Shown: one piece after another, positions 59,168 to 64,000 of the stretch
Position numbering within the stretch: the stretch's first letter is position 1
Layout of the letters: every line of letters starts with the position of its first letter
Origin: UBA3792 sp964426415
GTDB lineage: Bacteria > Bacillota > Clostridia > Christensenellales > CAG-138
Assembly: GCA_964426415.1 (NCBI GenBank)
Contig: CAYRQM010000001.1
Location: 1-64,000 of the forward strand
Direction of reading: 5' to 3'
Length of the DNA stretch: 64,000 nt
The notes under the pieces: model-generated
Seen by the model: the letters and a program-made list of their open reading frames with translations, nothing else
What the model was told of the DNA's origin: nothing
Databases searched by the model: none
Position numbers and translations under genes: made by a program

Positions 59168-60706
59168 TCACGGCGCGAAGGAAAACGGCGACAGCACCAC
59201 ATAACGTTTGGTCGAAGGGACGCCTGTCCAGTCCGAGCCGTCGGCGTGCGATTGGGGATGGACGGGTACGACATAGTACGCATACGTTCCCATCAACCCC
59301 GTCACATCGTCTTGGTAGGTCACCTTTTGGTAGCCGCCCGGAAGGGTGGCAAGGAGGATAGAGAATCCCGATTCGTCCTGCCGATACAGGCGATAGCGGA
59401 CGAAGGGCGAACGCGGCGTAAAGGAGATGTCAACCAGCGCGTTCGTGCGCAGCACGACCAAATCGGTGGGCGGTTCGGGCGTTTGCCAATAGGCGGATTC
59501 CTCGGTGGGCGCGGTGCCGACGACGAAGTATTCGGTCTGCGCACGATTGGCAGGCGTTTGCGCGCTTGCAAGCACGGGAACGTGCGTGGAGCTGAGGGTA
59601 TAGCTGTCCAGCTGTACGGCGACGACGTCGTCGGGCTGCACGAAGCGGGGCGCATCGCCGTTCGGATACAACGCGGAGAAAATTCCCGCAAGCAGCATGG
59701 CGGGATAGCCGCCGCCGCCCGTACCCACGGGCAGAATGCGGCCGTTTTTGGCGTCGTCGAATCCCATCCAAACGACCGCCGCGTAGGCGGGATTGCACGC
59801 CGCAAGCCAAATGTCGCGGTTGCCCGTGTCGTCGCCCACCGTGCCCGTCTTGGCGGCAAGCCCCAAATGCAGCGCGCCCAGCGTTTTTGCCGTGCCGTAT
59901 TCCGCCACGTCCTGCAGCATCGACAGCAGCACAAACGCGTTCCCTTTTTGCATGACGCGCACCGCATCGTCCTGCGCTTCGTACAAAACATTGCCGTGGC
60001 TGTCGGTGATGCGGGTGACCGTGTGGGGCGTGCGATACACGCCGCCGCTTGCGATGGCGGCATAGGCACCCGCCAATTCGGTGGGGCTGACGCCGTAGGT
60101 AAAGCCGCCCAGCGCCAGCGCCAGCGCGTTGTCACGGGCGCTGAAGGGGATGCCAAGCCGTTCGGCAAACGCTTTGCAGCGCGATACGCCCAGCGCGTCG
60201 AACAGCGCAACGGCAGGCACGTTCAGCGAACGCGTTACCGCTTCGCGCATCGTCACCCAGCCCGCGTAGGAATCGTTGGCGTTGTGCGGCATGTATTCTT
60301 GGAATGCCGTCGCGTCGTCCAAAAGCATGGAGGCGGCGGTGTAGCCCGCTTCCAATGCGGGCGCGTAGACAAGGATCGGCTTGATGGCGCTGCCAGGCTG
60401 CCTGCGAATCCGCGTGGCACGGTTAAACGACAGCGCCGTGGTGTTGTCGCGCCCGCCGACGATGGCGGCGATTCCGCCCGTCGCTGTGTCCACGAACACA
60501 ACCGCGCCCTCCGAAAATTCGCCGTTGACGGAGGGAAAGTTGGCGTCGTTCAAAAACGCCGCTTCGCAAAGGGATTGCAGCGAAGGCTTTAGCTCCGTTT
60601 CGATGCGATAGCCGCCCGACAACAGCGTGGACATCTCCACGTTTAGCAGCGCGCAGGATTCGGTGAGCGCCAAATCCACATAGTAGCCGCGCTTGCCTTG
60701 GGTCAA
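59168..60706 (-). CDS. Class A penicillin-binding protein, transpeptidase half (after in-frame stop)
   Basis: 512 residues in the same frame as the upstream half and separated from it only by TAA-CAT. Holds the complete transpeptidase domain: active-site SAIK in GSAIKPILVY, SLN in VTRSLNVP, and KTG in AAKTGTVGD; C-terminal about 110 residues resemble a fibronectin-like tail (ALVDISFTPRSPFVRYRLY). A TTG at 60706 could restart translation, but alone this half has no signal peptide or anchor and could not work outside the cell. See the upstream half. Confidence 0.88.
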   Translation of the reverse strand: MTQGKRGYYVDLALTESCALLNVEMSTLLSGGYRIETELKPSLQSLCEAAFLNDANFPSVNGEFSEGAVVFVDTATGGIAAIVGGRDNTTALSFNRATRIRRQPGSAIKPILVYAPALEAGYTAASMLLDDATAFQEYMPHNANDSYAGWVTMREAVTRSLNVPAVALFDALGVSRCKAFAERLGIPFSARDNALALALGGFTYGVSPTELAGAYAAIASGGVYRTPHTVTRITDSHGNVLYEAQDDAVRVMQKGNAFVLLSMLQDVAEYGTAKTLGALHLGLAAKTGTVGDDTGNRDIWLAACNPAYAAVVWMGFDDAKNGRILPVGTGGGGYPAMLLAGIFSALYPNGDAPRFVQPDDVVAVQLDSYTLSSTHVPVLASAQTPANRAQTEYFVVGTAPTEESAYWQTPEPPTDLVVLRTNALVDISFTPRSPFVRYRLYRQDESGFSILLATLPGGYQKVTYQDDVTGLMGTYAYYVVPVHPQSHADGSDWTGVPSTKRYVVLSPFSFAP

Positions 60707-60709
60707 ATG

Positions 60710-61507
60710 TTAGGAAAGCACCAACGGTTCCGCCTTTGCCGTCTTGCAGGCCTGCTCGGAGATCATGCCGTATTCCTGCATCAAGTCCAAAATGACGCCG
60801 CGCCGCCCCACCGACGCTTCGGGCCGCAAATGGGGCGCAAAGCGGGACGGCGACTTGAGCACGCCCGCCAAAAGCGCGCTTTGTGCCAGCGACAGGTCTT
60901 TGGCGGACACGCCGAAATAGCCTTGCGCCGCCGCTTCCACGCCGTAGTAGCCGCCGCCGAAGTAGACGAGGTTCAGATAAAAGTTGAGAATTTCCTCCTT
61001 GTTGTATCGCCGCTCCAGCTGATACGCCAAGATGGCTTCGTCCACCTTGCGATCCAGCGTCTTTTCGGAGGAAAGATGGGTGAGCTTGATGAGCTGCTGC
61101 GTGATGGTGGACGCGCCCTGCACGAAGGAGCCCGCTTTCAAATCCTCCAGCGCGGCGCCCACGATGCGGATGGGGTCGACGCCGTTGTGCGCATAAAAGC
61201 GCGCATCCTCCGCCGCGATGAAGGCGTTTTTGACGTGATCGGGCAGCGCGGCAACGTCGATGGTGACGCGATTTTCGGAATCGTACAGCCGCGAGACCAC
61301 TTCGCCGTCCCCGTCATACACCAACAGCGTTTGGGCGATGGCGGTGAACTTTTGCGGGTCGAGCAGATGCCACGCATCCCGCGATGCGATAAACGCGGCA
61401 AGCGCAAGGAACGGCGTCAACAGCACAAAGGCGGCGCAAAGCAAAAAACGCCGTCTGCGGCGACGACGAGCAAGGCTGTGATAGGTGTTCAAAATGGTGG
61501 CGCGCAT
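60710..61507 (-). CDS. Class A penicillin-binding protein, membrane anchor and glycosyltransferase half
   Basis: 265 residues. Basic start (ARRRRRRRFLL), one membrane segment (about 20-40), then a family 51 glycosyltransferase domain with EDARFYAHNGVDP (catalytic Glu), GASTITQQL, RKVDEAILAYQLERRYNKEEILNFYLN (KxxEAILA...YLN) and GYFG. It stops at TAA 60712-60710 right after KAEPLVLS, the place where intact proteins run on into the transpeptidase linker. Both halves are otherwise complete, so this is one gene broken by a single stop, or read through. ATG 61507; no strong ribosome binding site. Confidence 0.9.
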   Translation of the reverse strand: MRATILNTYHSLARRRRRRRFLLCAAFVLLTPFLALAAFIASRDAWHLLDPQKFTAIAQTLLVYDGDGEVVSRLYDSENRVTIDVAALPDHVKNAFIAAEDARFYAHNGVDPIRIVGAALEDLKAGSFVQGASTITQQLIKLTHLSSEKTLDRKVDEAILAYQLERRYNKEEILNFYLNLVYFGGGYYGVEAAAQGYFGVSAKDLSLAQSALLAGVLKSPSRFAPHLRPEASVGRRGVILDLMQEYGMISEQACKTAKAEPLVLS

Positions 61508-61535
61508 GGGGGTATCATGCCCCGCGCCGCATGGT

Positions 61536-62066
61536 TTATGCGCAGCCCAACGCCTTGCGCAAGCGGCGTTCGTACAGCCGCGCAAACAGATGATAGGCGA
61601 CGTCCTCGGCAAAGAACAGGAACGCGGCGCCCAAGATTGCCAGCACATGGCCAAAGAATCCGACACCGTACAGCGCGTAAGCGCCCGTGCAAAGACGCAG
61701 CAGCAACACCGCCAGCAATAGCGACGCAAAGCACGCCAGCACACACGCTGCCGACGCGCCCACACGCGATTTGATGTGTTGGGCAAAGAAGGTGCGCAGC
61801 GGCGCAAACGGCGCCAGCACGGAAAGATTCAGCAGCCAAACGTAGTGCCGGACGGGCAGGAAAAAGACGAACAACGCCGTCAAAAGGGTGGCGACGCACA
61901 GTCCGACCCAACGCTTTTCCCGCACGAGCGGGTAGTTGAGCACCGACAGCGGCAGCAAAAACAGCAACGCGAACCAGCCTGTGCATTCCGCCGCCCAAAG
62001 CAGCAGCAGCGACAGCGCGCCGACCATCAGCGATAGACCGATTCCGTTGTGCTTCCGATGTTCCAT
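61536..62066 (-). CDS. Multi-span membrane protein, unknown
   Basis: 176 residues with five or six hydrophobic segments (GLSLMVGALSLLLLWAAE, FALLFLLPLSVLNY, ATLLTALFVFFLPV and others) and a basic C terminus RLYERRLRKALG. No family recognised. The ATG shares a base with the stop of the SLOG gene (TGATG), and the PBP gene begins 28 bases downstream, so it is likely co-transcribed with a wall synthase. Confidence 0.7.
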   Translation of the reverse strand: MEHRKHNGIGLSLMVGALSLLLLWAAECTGWFALLFLLPLSVLNYPLVREKRWVGLCVATLLTALFVFFLPVRHYVWLLNLSVLAPFAPLRTFFAQHIKSRVGASAACVLACFASLLLAVLLLRLCTGAYALYGVGFFGHVLAILGAAFLFFAEDVAYHLFARLYERRLRKALGCA

Positions 62067-62539
62067 CAGAGCTTCACGACAGGGATGCCCTTGTCCTCCG
62101 CCATGCGAACGAGCTGTGCCGCGTCGCCTTTGGAATTGTGGGGCAGGTATGCGATGCAAAGATCGGATTTGTCCGCCATGCGGCGGTTGCGCTCCCGCAG
62201 ACACCCGGGCAGCTTGCGCTCGGCAAGCAGATACGGCTTGTCCGCAAGCGCCAGCAGATTGCGATAGCGCTGCTTGTCCGTTTCGGAATAGGGGGCGTCC
62301 TGCTTGGGGTGGGGAATGTACACCGAAAGCTGCAGCGCGGGATAGTCGCGCTTGAGCAGCAGGATCAGCTCGGCGGCAAGCAGGTCAAAGCCTTGGGCGC
62401 CGCTCGTGAGAAAGGAAGTGTGGCCCGTGTTCAGCGCATCCAAAACGGCGTTTTTGAGATTCTCTCGCAAGGCGAGAAACGCAGACCCACCGACGGGCGG
62501 CAGCTCCGTACTGCCCGCAAAGCAACAGACCTTATCCAT
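62066..62539 (-). CDS. SLOG/DUF1273 (YpsA-like) protein
   Basis: 157 residues. Rossmann-like SLOG fold: KVCCFAGSTELP at the start, then FLTSGAQGFDLLAAE and YIPHPKQDAPYSETDKQRY and a C-terminal CIAYLPHNSKGDAAQLVRMAE. SLOG proteins bind nucleotide-type ligands; YpsA in Bacillus affects growth and division under stress. AAAGGAG precedes ATG 62539. The start overlaps the end of the upstream gene by 8 bases. Confidence 0.85.
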   Translation of the reverse strand: MDKVCCFAGSTELPPVGGSAFLALRENLKNAVLDALNTGHTSFLTSGAQGFDLLAAELILLLKRDYPALQLSVYIPHPKQDAPYSETDKQRYRNLLALADKPYLLAERKLPGCLRERNRRMADKSDLCIAYLPHNSKGDAAQLVRMAEDKGIPVVKL

Positions 62540-63377
62540 GCTGCACTCCTTTCGCCATGGTGCGTCCATGCACCTCTTGCACCAGTATAGCATATTCCCC
62601 ACGGGAAAGTCTACCCATCCAGCCCGCAGCCAACGCATCGGCGTTTGCCAGCAGCTCGGGCACGGATTCGCTGCGCGTGTGCGCGCTGTCCCAAGGCGCC
62701 GCCCAAGCATGGTGCGCAAGGTTCAGACAATCGGTTTCGTCGGTGCGCGCACCCATCAAAAAGAACGCGCTCAAAAGCCCTTCCTTGCGAATAAGACGCT
62801 CTATCGGCAGCAGACACTTGCGCTTGCGTCCGTTGGGATCGCGCAAAATGCGGAGTGCGCGCCAAAACTTCTTGGCGCTGCGGGCATACGCGCCCGAAAC
62901 GTCCGCCTGCATCGTGTCCTTTGAAACGGCGGTCAACAGCGCGTCCACCGCATCGACGGCGGGACAGCGCAAAAGCATTGCGTCAAACGGCGTCGTATCC
63001 TTGCTTTGCGCATAGATGCACGCGTCGATGTCGCCCTCAAAACGGGTGTGGTCGATCCCGCTGTGGTGCGCCTCTACATAGGGGTGCAGCGTGCTGTCCA
63101 GCGCCATGTGGGTGAGAAACCCGTATAGATATGGCGTCGTGTCCGCGTCGGCGTGACAAAGCAGCGCGGCAAGCAGGTCGCCGCAGTCCAGCGCGTGCAG
63201 GCGGTTGCCGTGCTTCTTTTGCGGCGGAATGAACGGCGTCGGCGGCAGGCGGTCAAAGAAATACACGTCGGGGCCGAGACAGCCCAACGCGAACAGGAAA
63301 AGATTTTGTTCGGTGACGACGCCGAGCCGCTTGCCGAGCGCGTAGCCGAACGCGAGATGGGTGCAAATATATGGCAT
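62532..63377 (-). CDS. Zinc-dependent phospholipase C-like protein
   Basis: 281 residues. Matches the Zn_dep_PLPC pattern: THLAFGYALGK near the start, PDVYFFDRLPPTPF, HALDCGDLLAALL, YGFLTHMALDSTLHPYVEAHHSG, the His/Asp set that binds metal in this family. No signal peptide is visible, so it is probably intracellular, as are many family members of unknown role. ATG 63377 fits the promoter spacing; ATG 63383 is in frame but lies directly at the -10 box. Confidence 0.83.
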   Translation of the reverse strand: MPYICTHLAFGYALGKRLGVVTEQNLFLFALGCLGPDVYFFDRLPPTPFIPPQKKHGNRLHALDCGDLLAALLCHADADTTPYLYGFLTHMALDSTLHPYVEAHHSGIDHTRFEGDIDACIYAQSKDTTPFDAMLLRCPAVDAVDALLTAVSKDTMQADVSGAYARSAKKFWRALRILRDPNGRKRKCLLPIERLIRKEGLLSAFFLMGARTDETDCLNLAHHAWAAPWDSAHTRSESVPELLANADALAAGWMGRLSRGEYAILVQEVHGRTMAKGVQHG

Positions 63378-63383
63378 ACCCAT

Positions 63384-63412
63384 ATTATACCGTATTTTCC
63401 GAAATTTGCATC
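63384..63412 (-). promoter_or_regulatory. PLC-like operon promoter, possibly leaderless
   Basis: GATGCA, 17 bases, TATAAT, then ATGGGT and ATG 63377. The -10 is perfect, the -35 weak. Confidence 0.6.
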
Positions 63413-63527
63413 CCTTTTGTCTCGGCTTTTTTATCTTTTTGTAAACGAAATGCAAAATCACACCCAAATCCGCGGGAACATGGTAGAATGAGCGCAGAAT
63501 ATAACGACGCTTTGAGGAGTGTACGCC

Positions 63528-64000
63528 ATGAAACGAATCAAAAATCGCAGACGCGTTCTGCGCATCCATAATCCCATCGGCTTCTCGCTGCTCTGCTGCG
63601 CGTGCATCTTGGTGCTGGCGCTGATCGGCGTGGGCATTTGGGCATTGGTGGTTTACGGGCCCGACATGGCGCGCTGCGTCAAGTCCGAAATTGCAGGCGC
63701 GGCAGACGCCACCGCAGCGCCCACCTATACGCCCGAGCCGACCGCGACGTCAACCGCGTCCACCGACCCGAACGCTGCCGAAACGCCCAACGCGACGACG
63801 CCCGCTGAAGCCACCGAAACCGCGACGCCCGAAGCGGCGGCGACCGAATCGCCCGTCATCCAAACCGCCGACCCGAACGCGCCGCTGTACGGCTACACCA
63901 TCGGGCTGGATCCCACCCGCGACGGCGATTCCAAGTACGACGCGGAATGCGCATACAACTTGCAGCTCGCACAAGAGCTGCAGGCGTATCTGGAGAGCAA
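63528..64000 (+). CDS. Membrane-anchored amidase-like protein, 3' end outside window
   Basis: At least 157 residues, open at the window edge. Basic start (KRIKNRRRVLRIHNP), one membrane segment (about 18-43), a long Thr/Ala/Pro linker (60-118), then YGYTIGLDPTRDGDSKYDAECAYNLQLAQELQAYLE, which aligns with the start of Amidase_3 domains (compare YGLVIGVDPGHQQ at 48405-49277), but the zinc His of PGH is replaced by Arg in PTRDG while the following Glu is kept. GAGGAG precedes the ATG. Catalytic status uncertain. Confidence 0.7.
   Translation, partial: MKRIKNRRRVLRIHNPIGFSLLCCACILVLALIGVGIWALVVYGPDMARCVKSEIAGAADATAAPTYTPEPTATSTASTDPNAAETPNATTPAEATETATPEAAATESPVIQTADPNAPLYGYTIGLDPTRDGDSKYDAECAYNLQLAQELQAYLES

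Overview
The window looks like a chromosomal stretch of a fairly GC-rich member of the Firmicutes, class Clostridia, probably an uncultured gut lineage (Christensenellales-like is a guess). Supporting evidence: the long S10-spc-alpha ribosomal cluster in Gram-positive order, zinc-type S14, S4, L28, L33 and L36, a KOW protein between map and infA, an adenylate kinase with a Cys4 zinc lid, VanW and DUF368 envelope proteins, lipoproteins with Thr/Pro-rich linkers, and strong GGAGG ribosome binding sites. No rRNA, tRNA or CRISPR array was recognised.

Layout. 1-916: a symmetric terminator, an array of small hairpins spaced by GTGAAAT, and 2.6 tandem copies of a 245-base repeat. 917-1891: pfkA, reverse. 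2010-17844: one promoter, a structured leader, then 33 genes, rpsJ to rplQ, all forward. 17845-24366: paired hairpins, vanW-family gene, a secreted dockerin-like protein, trmL, rpmB, a TrmH-family RNA methyltransferase and an MFS exporter. 25101-27256: an AT-rich IS1595-family element with perfect 8-base target duplication, 24-base inverted repeats, an intact transposase and a passenger methyltransferase; it landed 30 bases upstream of the promoter of a five-gene peptide ABC transporter operon plus a small membrane protein (27361-36061). 36166-38921: rpmG-secE-nusG-rplK-rplA. 39074-45154: M3 peptidase, ECF-type S component, LysR regulator, lipoprotein cyclophilin and prfB. 45243-51884 (reverse): dnaX-ybaB-recR-amidase, then a second amidase followed closely by arcA-arcB (arginine deiminase pathway). 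52016-54515: membrane-anchored propeller-like protein and radA. 54647-63383: DUF368 lipid carrier translocase, HtrA protease, LysR and GntR regulators, and a reverse operon of PLC-like protein, SLOG protein, membrane protein and a class A penicillin-binding protein interrupted by an in-frame stop. 63528-end: a partial amidase-like membrane protein.

Themes. (1) Translation and secretion core genes dominate. (2) Envelope biogenesis dominates the rest: amidases, PBP, VanW, DUF368, HtrA. (3) At least five, probably six, genes have a well-formed sigma-A promoter with exactly 17 bases of spacer and the -10 box only 6-7 bases before ATG, which predicts leaderless mRNAs; nearly all encode membrane or exported proteins. 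(4) Several core membrane proteins are unusually large: OppC with about 540 extra extracytoplasmic residues, SecE with four extra membrane segments, DUF368 with a 95-residue insert.
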